The notes under the pieces were generated by a model, which saw nothing but the letters and a program-made list of their open reading frames with translations, was not told the origin of the DNA and did not search any database. A program made the position numbers and the translations under genes. A stretch of DNA of 64,000 nt from Pedobacter westerhofensis (lineage in GTDB: Bacteria; Bacteroidota; Bacteroidia; Sphingobacteriales; Sphingobacteriaceae): positions 124,001 through 188,000 of the forward strand of contig NZ_FXTN01000002.1 of the NCBI RefSeq assembly GCF_900182595.1, read 5' to 3'. Below are positions 1 to 7,386 of this stretch, in pieces (the stretch's first letter is position 1; every line of letters starts with the position of its first letter).

Positions 1-654
1 GATATCGTGATGGATAAATTTGATCGTTTCTGTAGGACTGTAGTCCGGAAACACCTTAAATGCTTTTCCGGCTTCGTTTACTGCTTTATTTGCTTCTGGT
101 CCATGTCCTAAGCCATCAGCAAGCATTAATTTTACATACTTATCCGTCTGTTTGTAAACAAAACCGTCCCCGCTTACTTTTTCGCCTGGCTTAGCCACAA
201 CCAACGGCCGGATCAGTAGTTTTGTGTTAGCGGATTTTTTGTCCTCCGGGTGATTATACACTCTGCTCAGGACAATGGTACCCCAGCCAGGCTGTGAATA
301 GAGGTCAAAGTCGTCCGACATCCGCTTCATGCTTCCCAGTCCGTGTCCAAGTGTATTTGTGGTTGATATACCATCCTGCAACATCTTTGCAGGATTAATC
401 ATCCCCGGACCATTATCAATACTGATCAGTTCTATGTACGGTGATCCATGATTGGAAAAAACACCAGCCAGTATCTCTCCGTCATCGCTGTATTTAAATA
501 AGTTTGATGTCATCTCCGCAAGAATCAGATCGAGCTTGTTCGTACGTGTTTCACTGATCCCGCCATCAATGGCAAGTTTGTGGATCTCTTTCTTGATCAA
601 AGAAAAGTAACTGCGGTCATTTGCCGCGAAACTTATGTGCGTAGCATCAACCAT
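1..654 (-). CDS. HATPase plus PP2C/SpoIIE-type phosphatase of a stressosome module (3' end cut by window edge)
   Basis: Open from ATG at 654 to the window edge (218 codons seen). Residues about 1-135 form an anti-sigma-type GHKL ATPase: N-box ILAEMTSNLFKY, G1 DNGPGM, G2 GHGLGSMKRM. From about residue 150 a PP2C/SpoIIE phosphatase begins, with VSGDGF and LADGLGHGPEA, where the Asp-Gly pairs are the expected metal ligands. The start overlaps nothing but lies 4 bases from the rsbT stop, so the genes are co-transcribed as rsbR-rsbS-rsbT-phosphatase. By family knowledge the RsbX/RsbU-like phosphatase resets or relays stressosome phosphorylation. The fusion of an RsbT-like ATPase to a phosphatase suggests both activities in one chain. 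Its downstream target cannot be seen. Confidence 0.85.
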   Translation of the reverse strand, partial: MVDATHISFAANDRSYFSLIKKEIHKLAIDGGISETRTNKLDLILAEMTSNLFKYSDDGEILAGVFSNHGSPYIELISIDNGPGMINPAKMLQDGISTTNTLGHGLGSMKRMSDDFDLYSQPGWGTIVLSRVYNHPEDKKSANTKLLIRPLVVAKPGEKVSGDGFVYKQTDKYVKLMLADGLGHGPEANKAVNEAGKAFKVFPDYSPTETIKFIHHDI

Positions 655-1060
655 TTGCCCATTTCACTATGGTCACCGTAGTGCCTTCCCCAACTTTACT
701 TTTGATACTAAATTCATTGACGAGTCGTTTTGTGCCGGGTAAACCCAAGCCAAGACTTTTGCCGGTAGAGAATCCATCCCGCATAGCCGCTTCGATATCG
801 GGAATGCCCTGACCTTTATCTGTAAAAGTTAACCGCACACCATTGCTCCGGCCACTCGATACGACCTCGATGAGGCAGCTTCCACCGCCACCGTAGCGCA
901 TCATATTGCGTACAAGTTCACTTGCGGCCGTAAGCAGGCGGGTTTGATTCACAAGGCCCATCTTTATCTTGACAGCAACTTCTTTGACGCGGTTTTTTAA
1001 GAAAACCACATCCTGTTCCTGGGTAACTTTGATCGTATCCTTACTCAGTGCTAATATCAT
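647..1060 (-). CDS. rsbT: RsbT-like serine kinase (anti-sigma regulatory factor, GHKL ATPase)
   Basis: Protein of 137 aa starting MILALSKDTIKV; a longer reading from 1090 adds ten residues that do not look native, and RsbT proteins usually start this way. The GHKL motifs are present: N-box AASELVRNMMRYG, G1 DKGQGI, G2 STGKSLGLGLPGTKRL. The family phosphorylates RsbR and RsbS in the stressosome and is released by stress to activate a downstream phosphatase or cyclase. The start overlaps the rsbS stop by about 20 bases, typical of translational coupling. Context with RsbR, RsbS and a phosphatase makes the identity firm; which output pathway it controls in this organism is not visible. Confidence 0.88.
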   Translation of the reverse strand: MILALSKDTIKVTQEQDVVFLKNRVKEVAVKIKMGLVNQTRLLTAASELVRNMMRYGGGGSCLIEVVSSGRSNGVRLTFTDKGQGIPDIEAAMRDGFSTGKSLGLGLPGTKRLVNEFSIKSKVGEGTTVTIVKWANG

Positions 1061-1451
1061 CGTCTGACAGGTCGGTATCCTCATCGTCACCGGAGGTATC
1101 GATCATGGACTTAAGTAAATTCATTCCTTTTTCCATATTCAATGCTGTATAGACACCTTTCAATGGTAAGCCCAACTCAATCAGCGTAATCGCTACCGCA
1201 GGTTGCATACCCACGACTACGGTTTCAGCATCTAATATTTTAGACATACTGGCAATGTTTCCTATGATACGTCCCATAAAGGAGTCGACAATGGACACAG
1301 CTGAAATGTCAATAAGAACGCCTCTCGCGCTGGTTTTTTGTACCATTTGAACCAGGTCTGCTTCCAGGGTAAGCGCCAGACGGTCGTATAAGTCTACCTG
1401 AATGGTGACCAGCAGAAAGGGTCCCATCCTAAGAATAGGAATTTTATCCAT
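1041..1451 (-). CDS. rsbS: RsbS-like STAS domain stressosome scaffold
   Basis: A 136-aa single STAS domain protein. The segment VDSFMGR carries Ser57, which matches the conserved RsbS serine phosphorylated by RsbT (VDSFxAR in the well-studied protein). A tail of about 15 acidic residues (DDEDTDLSDDD) extends beyond the STAS fold, longer than usual for RsbS. It starts five bases after the rsbR stop and overlaps rsbT, so the four genes form one operon. The role is as structural core of the stressosome and as the substrate that sequesters RsbT. Confidence is high for the family and moderate that a full stressosome is assembled. Confidence 0.9.
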   Translation of the reverse strand: MDKIPILRMGPFLLVTIQVDLYDRLALTLEADLVQMVQKTSARGVLIDISAVSIVDSFMGRIIGNIASMSKILDAETVVVGMQPAVAITLIELGLPLKGVYTALNMEKGMNLLKSMIDTSGDDEDTDLSDDDISTE

Positions 1452-1456
1452 GCCTT

Positions 1457-2317
1457 TTAGTTTGTTCTAGGTGTAATCTTTTTCACTTCCAGTCGCATTA
1501 CTTTAAAAGCATGTTGCAGTGCGCTTGCCAGGGTCGACTTGGTGACAATATTAGAAAGGTCAATGCCTAAATGCACTACTGTTTGTGCAATTTCGGGACG
1601 GATGCCGCTAATGATACACTCTGCACCCATCAGGCGGGTAGCACTTACGGTTTTGATCAGGTGCTGAGCTACCAGTGAATCCACAGCAGGGACACCCGAA
1701 ATATCGAGGATGGCGATGCTTGAACCTGTGTCAACGATTTCCTGAAGCAGGCTTTCCATCACTACCTGTGTACGGGCACTGTCCAGTGTGCCAATTATTG
1801 GCAGGGCCAGAATACCATCCCAGACACGGATTACCGGGGTTGAGATTTCTGCGATCTCGTCAGTTTGACGAAGTATAACCTCTTCACGCCCTTTGATAAA
1901 AGTCTCGAAAGTAATCACGCTGAGGTTGTCCATCAAACGGTTAATTTTCATGCTCTCCGTAAACAGGGCCTTGGTATCATCACCAATCTCTTTCTGCAGT
2001 GTTTCCAGTAATGCTTCTTTAAGCGAAAACACAAAAGCACCCGTTTCACGCGGACTGAACCCTTGTCTTGCCCTGGTGATTGCAATGCCGCCTAAAATTT
2101 CTATAACCGGACTCCATTCATCAGAATTGAGGTCTGTAAAATTTCCTGATGACAGATTGGTCACCAATGAATCGATCAGTTCTTCTGATTGGGCCCTAAG
2201 GTCATCATTACTGATCAGGTCTTCCCGCAGGCCTTCATCGGCAAGCTGGTTTTTCATCCATAATTCCAGGATGTTTTTTTTCTTTTTTTGTAGCAATTGA
2301 GATGTTGTTATTGACAT
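1457..2317 (-). CDS. rsbR: RsbR-like stressosome sensor (helical N-terminal domain plus STAS)
   Basis: A 286-aa protein. Residues 1-150 are a helical RsbRD-like N-terminal domain (the family's variable sensory part) with a four-lysine run near the start. Residues about 160-280 are a STAS domain with LPIIGTLDSART and SGVPAVDSLVA, aligning with the two threonine phosphosites of B. subtilis RsbRA. Here both positions are serine (Ser180, Ser214). First gene of the operon; rsbS follows after five bases. The N-terminal domain has no haem or flavin motif I can identify, so the signal is unknown. A clear housekeeping promoter upstream was not found. Confidence 0.9.
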   Translation of the reverse strand: MSITTSQLLQKKKKNILELWMKNQLADEGLREDLISNDDLRAQSEELIDSLVTNLSSGNFTDLNSDEWSPVIEILGGIAITRARQGFSPRETGAFVFSLKEALLETLQKEIGDDTKALFTESMKINRLMDNLSVITFETFIKGREEVILRQTDEIAEISTPVIRVWDGILALPIIGTLDSARTQVVMESLLQEIVDTGSSIAILDISGVPAVDSLVAQHLIKTVSATRLMGAECIISGIRPEIAQTVVHLGIDLSNIVTKSTLASALQHAFKVMRLEVKKITPRTN

Positions 2318-2519
2318 GCAGGAAAAATACAGGTTAATATTTAAGCCATATGGTTCAAACCTGGCAGGTTGAATTAATGCCGAAAGGTAGGAAACGTTTT
2401 GGTAATAATAAAATATAATATTTCGCTGCTGAATGCTGCATTGCAGCTAATAATTCTGGCTTTCAAGGGGAAGCGGGCCACATTGTGTTTCGATTCAGAA
2501 ACCGGGCAAGATCGTTTTC

Positions 2520-2660
2520 CTATTCAGTAAACAGTTGTTGCATTGTAATTTCGTTTTGTATCAGGCCAATTTTATAAGCATTATTTTGTGTCCCGAATGT
2601 TGTGATCATCACCAGCATTACCGTTTTCCGGGTTTTGGTTTCCTTTTTAAATACATCGGC
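2520..2660 (-). pseudogene. 3' remnant of an AAA-ATPase gene
   Basis: On the minus strand a reading frame ending at a TAG (2520-2522) encodes MLVMITTFGTQ, NNAYKIGLIQNE and ITMQQLF. This resembles the C-terminal end of the large Bacteroidota family of stand-alone AAA ATPases (typical ending xFITTFGxxxNxYxxGLVQNxxTMDDLF). Only about 45 codons remain; upstream the frame runs straight into the 53-bp repeat array. There is no room for the ATPase core, so this is a decayed fragment. The identification rests on recognition of the tail motif. Confidence 0.5.
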
Positions 2661-2667
2661 CTAATGC

Positions 2668-2804
2668 CTGGATAAAGAAAATTAAACCAGCCACATCTGT
2701 CAAAAATATAGAGATGTGGCTGGATAAAGAATAATTAAACCAGCCACATCTATTAAAAATAAGTAGATGTGGCTGGATAAAGAAAATTTAAACCAGCCAT
2801 ATCT
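2668..2804. repeat. 53-bp tandem repeat with 12-bp hairpins
   Basis: The 12-mer CCAGCCACATCT recurs at 2687, 2740 and (as CCAGCCATATCT) 2793, exactly 53 bp apart. The first two copies are each followed by the perfect complement AGATGTGGCTGG (2712-2723 and 2765-2776), giving two 12-bp stems with 13-base loops. The connecting sequence GGATAAAGAA is also repeated. The third unit is a half copy. The array abuts the ATPase remnant and lies upstream of the gene at 2916. The loops are A/T-rich and no long T-run follows, so classic terminators are less likely than a mobile-repeat or structured-leader origin. Confidence 0.8.
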
Positions 2805-2915
2805 CTTTCATTTAGCTTTCTTCATATCTTTATCCAATTGCGTTCATCAATATTTGGACTGGCTGAAAAGCTTGTAATTAGCAGTTTTGATGTTCACGGA
2901 CCCTATATTTTCATT

Positions 2916-3614
2916 ATGATAGACTTATCTTACGCCGAGAACCAGATTCATTGCGTTACGAACTTTGAGGACCTTGTTGCTACGCCATTTAAAGGAAAGA
3001 TGAATGCGATTTGCTGGACACGTGAATTAAAAGGTGATTTTTGTGAGATTGTTAAAAATATTGAGCTGAGTGGAAATATAACGGTAGTGGATGAAGAAGA
3101 GCTGCTTGAGCTCCGGCTGACTGAACAAGGGGAGCTTGCCCGAAAAATTCTCCTGAATGACATGCAGTTACTGGAAGCGCATGGCGCATCACCCATGCTT
3201 AACATAATCAGCTACTATGACCGGGATGATAGCTACCCGTTTTTTCCAACTGATGTTTATTCTTTTCATGTAGATCGTTCCCCCATACCAACTGATACCT
3301 TTTTATGCACGTACTATGGTGAGGCGAGCGACGTATTGCCAAATTCACAAGGCGCACAGAAAATACTGATCCCGGAGATACGCGCGGAACTCAAGAAACT
3401 GTTTGATGGAGAAGAGGAAGATTTCAAAGCCTTTTTAGCTGAAAATTTTTTTGATCTGCACTATCAGGCTCAGCCCGATGCACACCCGGTAAGTTGTGGC
3501 ATCGGTCAGCTATGGAGACTGGCGGTTGATCATCCCGGAAGTCAGGTGCCTCCCTGTCTTCACCGTGCACCCAAGGAAAAATCCGGAGAGCAGCGGTTGT
3601 TACTGATCTGTTAA
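2916..3614 (+). CDS. Conserved DUF1826-like protein with HxD...H...R pattern
   Basis: I chose the ATG at 2916 (232 aa) because the 26 residues before it, from 2838, do not look conserved. The protein contains FHVD (HxD at about 118-120), LCTYYGEASDVLP, LWRLAVDHPGSQ, and a C-terminal HRAPKEKSGEQRLLL in which His216 and Arg227 stand 11 residues apart. The FHVD...LCTY...HRxP...RLLL arrangement resembles DUF1826 proteins, some of which are zinc-starvation genes in other bacteria. The HxD...H...R layout would also suit a cupin-fold Fe(II)/2-oxoglutarate oxygenase, which is inference. No signal peptide. It is monocistronic, with an enhancer-like site for the next operon downstream. Confidence 0.6.
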   Translation: MIDLSYAENQIHCVTNFEDLVATPFKGKMNAICWTRELKGDFCEIVKNIELSGNITVVDEEELLELRLTEQGELARKILLNDMQLLEAHGASPMLNIISYYDRDDSYPFFPTDVYSFHVDRSPIPTDTFLCTYYGEASDVLPNSQGAQKILIPEIRAELKKLFDGEEEDFKAFLAENFFDLHYQAQPDAHPVSCGIGQLWRLAVDHPGSQVPPCLHRAPKEKSGEQRLLLIC

Positions 3615-3696
3615 GCGTAACCTGTTGCATCTGCGATGTGCCGGATTTGAAAGTCCAAGGCTTTCGCCTGTTTTTGGATAGCGCTTATCAAATATA

Positions 3697-3738
3697 AACC
3701 CTTCAATTATGGAAGTCAGCCTACCAAATTGGAAGGGT
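3697..3738. promoter_or_regulatory. Candidate sigma-54 activator sites (UAS A), tandem pair
   Basis: Two adjacent 21-bp elements start at 3697 and 3718. The first contains ACCCTTCAAT then TATGGAAG; the second ends ATTGGAAGGGT. Both are imperfect copies of the near-palindrome at 7282-7302. They lie about 106 bp upstream of the -24/-12 candidate at 3822, the usual distance for enhancer sites bound by NtrC-type activators. Confidence 0.55.
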
Positions 3739-3821
3739 AAGATCAATGCTTTCAGGAAGAAAAAAATAAATTACCAGTCTTAACCTTACTGAAAGTGGCT
3801 TTTTCCTTAATCTGTTACTGC

Positions 3822-3837
3822 GGGCATCAGTTTTGGA
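3822..3837 (+). promoter_or_regulatory. Candidate sigma-54 promoter for the M20/activator operon
   Basis: GGGCATCAGTTTTGGA fits the pattern (T/G)GGCA-N6-TTGGA shared with sites at 6693 and 7387. The canonical sigma-54 -12 element is TTGC; here it is TTGG. The predicted start near 3849 leaves a leader of about 36 bases to the ATG at 3885. Confidence 0.5.
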
Positions 3838-3884
3838 TTACGCGTTGTAATTTAAACGGAGTAATCATTACAATCCCCAGCACT

Positions 3885-5003
3885 ATGGAAATGGAAGAAT
3901 TATATGAACGGGCGGTTTTACTGCTCGAAAAATTGATTGGTATCCGCTCATTCAGCGGAGAAGAAAATGCTGCTGCAGATGAAGTGGAAAAATTCCTGCA
4001 TGAACAGTCGGTCTCCTCAATCCGCAAGTTCAATAACCTTTGGTGTTACAATAAGTTCTTTGATCAGCATAAACCTACGATCATGCTGAATTCACATCTG
4101 GATACAGTAAAGCCCAATACACAGTATGTGAATGATCCTTTTGCGCCCATTACCAAAGATGGAAAACTATTTGGTTTGGGCAGCAATGATGCCGGAGGCG
4201 CAGTGGTATCGCTGATCTCGACCTTCCTCTATTTTTACGAGCGAAAGGATTTGCCTTTTAACATCTGCCTTGCTGTAACAGCCGAAGAAGAAAATTCCGG
4301 ACGCCTGGGTATCAAATGTGTCCTGAACGATTTGATGCCAATTGCTTTTGCCATAGTTGGAGAACCTACCGGTATGCAGCTGGCAATTGCCGAAAAAGGA
4401 AGCATGGTGCTCGACTGTATTTCCACTGGCCGTTCGGGGCATGCGGCGAGGGAAGAAGGTGACAACGCAATCTATAAAGCGATGCGGGACATCCACTGGT
4501 TCTCAACCTACATTTTTCCGGGTGAACCAGGTATGCCTAATCCCGTGAAAATGACCGTTACACAAATCAACGCGGGAATACAGCATAACATCGTGCCGGC
4601 AGAATGCACTTTTACAGTAGACATCAGGTTTGACCACAATTATAATATCAAGGAAATCATCAATACGATACAAAACCATACTTTTTGTGATACAAATATG
4701 AGACACAACGTCTTGTTTCCCTCATCCATTGATGCTCTGCACCCAGTTATAAAAACCGGTATCGCCATTGGCCTGCAAACTTATCTGTCGCCCACAAGTT
4801 CTGATCAGGGCTGGCTGCAGATGCCTTCGGTAAAGATTGGTCCCGGGGATTCGGCCCGTTCACATACAGCTGATGAATACATCTACCTGTCAGAAATTCG
4901 AGAGGGTATACGTATTTATGTGCAGCTGCTGGAATCGATATTTCCTTATCTCGTTAATAACCAGCAGCTCAACTTAGAGCATTCAGTATCAGAACGCCAT
5001 TAA
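3885..5003 (+). CDS. M20-family metallo-hydrolase (ArgE/acetylornithine-deacetylase-like)
   Basis: A 372-aa protein from ATG 3885 (MEMEELYERA); a reading from 3795 would put the start inside the promoter. Metal and catalytic residues are intact: H71 and D73 in LNSHLDTV, D102 in GSNDAGG, E134-E135 in TAEEENSG, E160 in GEPT, H327 in ARSHTADEY. The lid/dimerisation domain spans about 173-270 with GRSGHAA. Bacteroidota ArgE-type enzymes deacylate N-acyl-ornithine or citrulline; no arginine genes are nearby, so this is probably a paralogue with another acyl-amino-acid substrate. It precedes the sigma-54 activator by 24 bases in one operon, and a truncated relative of its lid domain is encoded at 6838. 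Confidence 0.85.
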   Translation: MEMEELYERAVLLLEKLIGIRSFSGEENAAADEVEKFLHEQSVSSIRKFNNLWCYNKFFDQHKPTIMLNSHLDTVKPNTQYVNDPFAPITKDGKLFGLGSNDAGGAVVSLISTFLYFYERKDLPFNICLAVTAEEENSGRLGIKCVLNDLMPIAFAIVGEPTGMQLAIAEKGSMVLDCISTGRSGHAAREEGDNAIYKAMRDIHWFSTYIFPGEPGMPNPVKMTVTQINAGIQHNIVPAECTFTVDIRFDHNYNIKEIINTIQNHTFCDTNMRHNVLFPSSIDALHPVIKTGIAIGLQTYLSPTSSDQGWLQMPSVKIGPGDSARSHTADEYIYLSEIREGIRIYVQLLESIFPYLVNNQQLNLEHSVSERH

Positions 5004-5027
5004 TTTAAATCATCAAAAAAGCTAAGC

Positions 5028-6362
5028 ATGCAAGATAATATACTGATCATCGACGACGAGAAAAAGATATGCAGCCTGCTGGCCAGGATAATTGAACTGG
5101 AAGGTTTCAGGGTTTTCCAGGCGGCCAATGGTAAGGAGGGCTTAAGAATACTTAAAGCAGAAAATATATTGGTCGTCTTAAGCGATGTGAAGCTCCCGGA
5201 TTTCAATGGCGTAGAGCTGGTGAAGGAGATTAAGAAAATCCGGCCCGCGGCCGAAGTGATTAACCTGACTGCCTTTGGTACGATCGCCGATGGGGTAATG
5301 GCTATGAGGAATGGTGCCTTTGACTATATTACAAAGGGCGATGATAATGATAAGATCATCCCGCTGGTCTATCGTGCAATAGAAAAGGCGAAGCTTTCCG
5401 GCAGATTGTATGAGCTTGAAAATAAAATCAGCAGAAAATACAACTTCGACTTTATTCTGGGCAAATCCCGGGCCATCAGGGAAGCGGTATCCCTTGCTAA
5501 AAAAGTTGCCGGTACCAGTACAACAGTGTTGCTATTGGGGGAAACAGGCACCGGAAAGGAGGTCTTTGCACAGGCGATACATTATGAAGGTGCCAGGAAA
5601 TTAAAACCGTTTGTTGCCGTAAACTGCAGCGGTTTTAATCCCAACCTCCTGGAGAGCGAGCTTTTTGGCTATAAGGCCGGAGCGTTTACCGGAGCTGTGA
5701 AAGATAAAAGAGGCCTGCTGGAAGAAGCGCATGAAGGGACTATCTTTCTGGATGAGATTGGAGAGATGAGCCTTGATCTGCAAGCTAAGCTGCTTAGAGT
5801 ACTTGAAAGCCAGACCTATATTAAAGTTGGAGATACCCAAACAAGTAAGGTGAACGTACGGGTAATTGCTGCTACCAACAGGGACCTGAAAGAAGAAGCA
5901 GAGCAGGGGAGGTTCAGGCTCGACCTCTTTTACAGGCTGTCGGTGTTTTCTATTGACCTGCCCCCGTTGTCACGCAGGCGCGAAGATATCATGGCAATAG
6001 CCATGCATTATCTGGCGGAGTTTACTGCCAAGGTGAACAAACCGGAATTTACTGTGAGCAAAGAATTCGCCCGGCTGCTTGCTGAACATCACTGGAAAGG
6101 TAACATCAGGGAACTGAAAAATGTAATGGAAAGGGTGGTGATCCTTGCGGATGATACAGAGATCACTGAACATCTGCTGCCTTTCGAATTTCACAATGAA
6201 GTGAAGGGCAACGACCCGCTGAACATGCAGGAAATGGAAAAACAACACATCATCAAAGTGTTAAAATATACCCGAGGGAATAAAACTGAAACCTCCCGGT
6301 TACTTCAGATTGGGCTTACTACGCTGTACCGTAAGATCGATGAATACAAAATTGATAGCTGA
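5028..6362 (+). CDS. NtrC-family sigma-54-dependent response regulator
   Basis: A 444-aa three-domain activator. Receiver domain 1-120 with acidic pair D9-D10 and phospho-acceptor D53 in LSDVKLPDFNG. AAA+ domain about 140-375 with Walker A GETGTGKE, the sigma-54-contacting loop GAFTGA and Walker B IFLDEIGEM. C-terminal Fis-type helix-turn-helix ending LLQIGLTTLYRKIDEYKI. Such proteins bind enhancer sites and open sigma-54 promoters on phosphorylation. No KdpE-type OmpR regulator lies in the kdp region, so I infer this protein controls kdp, with the histidine kinase at 14611 as the likely partner. The last 67 bases of the gene region are tandemly duplicated downstream. Confidence 0.93.
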   Translation: MQDNILIIDDEKKICSLLARIIELEGFRVFQAANGKEGLRILKAENILVVLSDVKLPDFNGVELVKEIKKIRPAAEVINLTAFGTIADGVMAMRNGAFDYITKGDDNDKIIPLVYRAIEKAKLSGRLYELENKISRKYNFDFILGKSRAIREAVSLAKKVAGTSTTVLLLGETGTGKEVFAQAIHYEGARKLKPFVAVNCSGFNPNLLESELFGYKAGAFTGAVKDKRGLLEEAHEGTIFLDEIGEMSLDLQAKLLRVLESQTYIKVGDTQTSKVNVRVIAATNRDLKEEAEQGRFRLDLFYRLSVFSIDLPPLSRRREDIMAIAMHYLAEFTAKVNKPEFTVSKEFARLLAEHHWKGNIRELKNVMERVVILADDTEITEHLLPFEFHNEVKGNDPLNMQEMEKQHIIKVLKYTRGNKTETSRLLQIGLTTLYRKIDEYKIDS

Positions 6363-6574
6363 TCCCTATCCTCAGGTTGGGCTTAGTACGCTGTACCGTA
6401 AGCCCGATGAATACAAAACAAATTGCTGATCTCTTTCCTCAGATTGTGCTTAATACGCTGTACCGTAAGCCCGATGAATACAAAACAGATAGCTGATCTC
6501 TTTCCTCAGATTGTGCTTACTACGCTGCACGGTAAGATCGATGAATACAAAATTGATAGCTGAACCCTATCCTC
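6307..6574. repeat. Four tandem copies of a 67-bp unit containing the activator gene's 3' end
   Basis: Landmark CAG(A/G)TTG recurs at 6306, 6373, 6440 and 6507, exactly 67 bp apart. Copy 1 encodes the last helix and stop of the response regulator; copies 2-4 lie after the stop and are slightly diverged (for example GTACCGTAAG in copies 1-3, GCACGGTAAG in copy 4). Because 67 is not a multiple of three, the later copies cannot be read in the same frame. The array ends just before the terminator-like hairpin at 6585. Confidence 0.92.
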
Positions 6575-6584
6575 TCTTTTTGAT

Positions 6585-6616
6585 AAAAGCCTTTCATTTT
6601 AGAAAGGTTTTTTTTT
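6585..6616 (+). terminator. Intrinsic terminator of the M20/activator operon, overlapping UAS D
   Basis: A stem formed by AAGCCTTTC and GAAAGGTTT around a short ATTTTA loop, followed by a run of nine or more T. It is 220 bases after the activator stop because of the repeat array. The same bases match the enhancer-like motif (see 6588-6608), so the hairpin may serve both roles. Confidence 0.6.
6588..6608. promoter_or_regulatory. Candidate sigma-54 activator site (UAS D)
   Basis: The 21-mer reads AGCCTTTCAT then TTTAGAAAGGT and matches the 7282 near-palindrome at about 17 of 21 positions. Its centre is about 95 bp upstream of the -24 candidate at 6693. Only one copy is evident. Confidence 0.4.
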
Positions 6617-6692
6617 GCCCGGTTGCGCGATGAATATTTTTTTTTGGGGTCTATTGCACGCGAAGCCGTATTTCAGAAACCAGCAGCAGAGC

Positions 6693-6708
6693 TGGCACCA
6701 CAATTGGA
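6693..6708 (+). promoter_or_regulatory. Candidate sigma-54 promoter for the M20 mini-gene
   Basis: TGGCACCACAATTGGA has a perfect TGGCAC -24 element and TTGGA at -12 with the same spacing as at 7387. Its first 12 bases are identical to the element upstream of kup (29896 to 29885 on the minus strand). The leader to the ATG at 6838 would be about 118 bases. Confidence 0.5.
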
Positions 6709-6837
6709 TTTTGCGGCAATAAGCTAAAAATAAACGGTCAGATTCCAAGGCCAATGTTCCGAACCAGATTTAACTATCCGTCAATATTGGCATCAACTGG
6801 TCATCTGATTACTGACAAAAATTAAATATTTCTAACA

Positions 6838-7242
6838 ATGAAAGATCAACAAACTATGCCTGCATCAAAGCAAATACATATGATTCTTGAATGTACAGCC
6901 CGGCCAAGACTGGCTTTAGCTGAAGGAGCAGAAGGCACCAAAGCGATCTGCAGTGGCCTAAAAGATATTTTATGGTTCTCAGAATACATATTTCCTGCTC
7001 TGCCGGAAAGCACAGCTCCGGTAAATATGAAAGTAGTGTCTGCAGATACCCCCAGAGATCCTGCTGCAGATGGATGTAATTTTACTGTTGAGGTCGACTA
7101 CGAAGAGAATTATAATCTGGAAGATATCCTGAATACGATCAGGAGAAAGACCTTCTGTACATTTAGAATCAAAGAATGTTCCCAACCTTCTGATACCGGC
7201 GATTACCTGGACAGACTTCGGAATGGTACACTGTTCCAATAG
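6838..7242 (+). CDS. Stand-alone M20 dimerisation (lid) domain homologue, catalytically inactive
   Basis: A 134-aa protein whose residues about 15-110 align with the lid domain (about 173-270) of the M20 enzyme at 3885. Shared stretches include DILWFSEYIFP versus DIHWFSTYIFP, FTVEVDYEENYNLEDILNTI versus FTVDIRFDHNYNIKEIINTI, and TFC. None of the metal ligands or the catalytic glutamate is present, and GRSGHAA is replaced by ARPRLAL. There is no frame remnant of the catalytic domain on either side, so this is a trimmed duplicate rather than an obvious frameshift. It has its own candidate sigma-54 promoter at 6693. It could heterodimerise with the M20 enzyme; that is inference. It could also be a decaying copy. 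Confidence 0.7.
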   Translation: MKDQQTMPASKQIHMILECTARPRLALAEGAEGTKAICSGLKDILWFSEYIFPALPESTAPVNMKVVSADTPRDPAADGCNFTVEVDYEENYNLEDILNTIRRKTFCTFRIKECSQPSDTGDYLDRLRNGTLFQ

Positions 7243-7274
7243 AAACCTTCCCCCCGTTGAAATGATTCCGATTT

Positions 7275-7309
7275 GATAAAGACCCTTTCATTATGGAAGG
7301 GTCTTTATC
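7275..7309. promoter_or_regulatory. Candidate sigma-54 activator site upstream of kdp (UAS B), best palindrome
   Basis: Near-perfect inverted repeat: GATAAAGACCCTT and AAGGGTCTTTATC flank TCATTATGG. The 21-bp core at 7282-7302 is the reference for the motif family in this window. It follows the mini-gene stop by about 40 bases, but no T-run follows on either side, which argues against a simple terminator. Its centre is 95 bp upstream of the -24 element at 7387. Confidence 0.6.
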
Positions 7310-7386
7310 ATTAAATAGTATGAGATCTATTGAATTAACAAGTTATAGTATTGATAATCAATGTAATGAATAAATAATTTGCCTTG

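Noticed and set aside
2687..2804. CRISPR array
   Set aside because: Only two and a half units, spacers nearly identical, and no cas genes nearby.
7275..7309. Palindrome after the M20 mini-gene read as an intrinsic terminator
   Set aside because: The stem is strong but no T-run follows on either strand, and the core recurs as tandem copies in front of other operons. A regulatory site fits better, though termination is not excluded.
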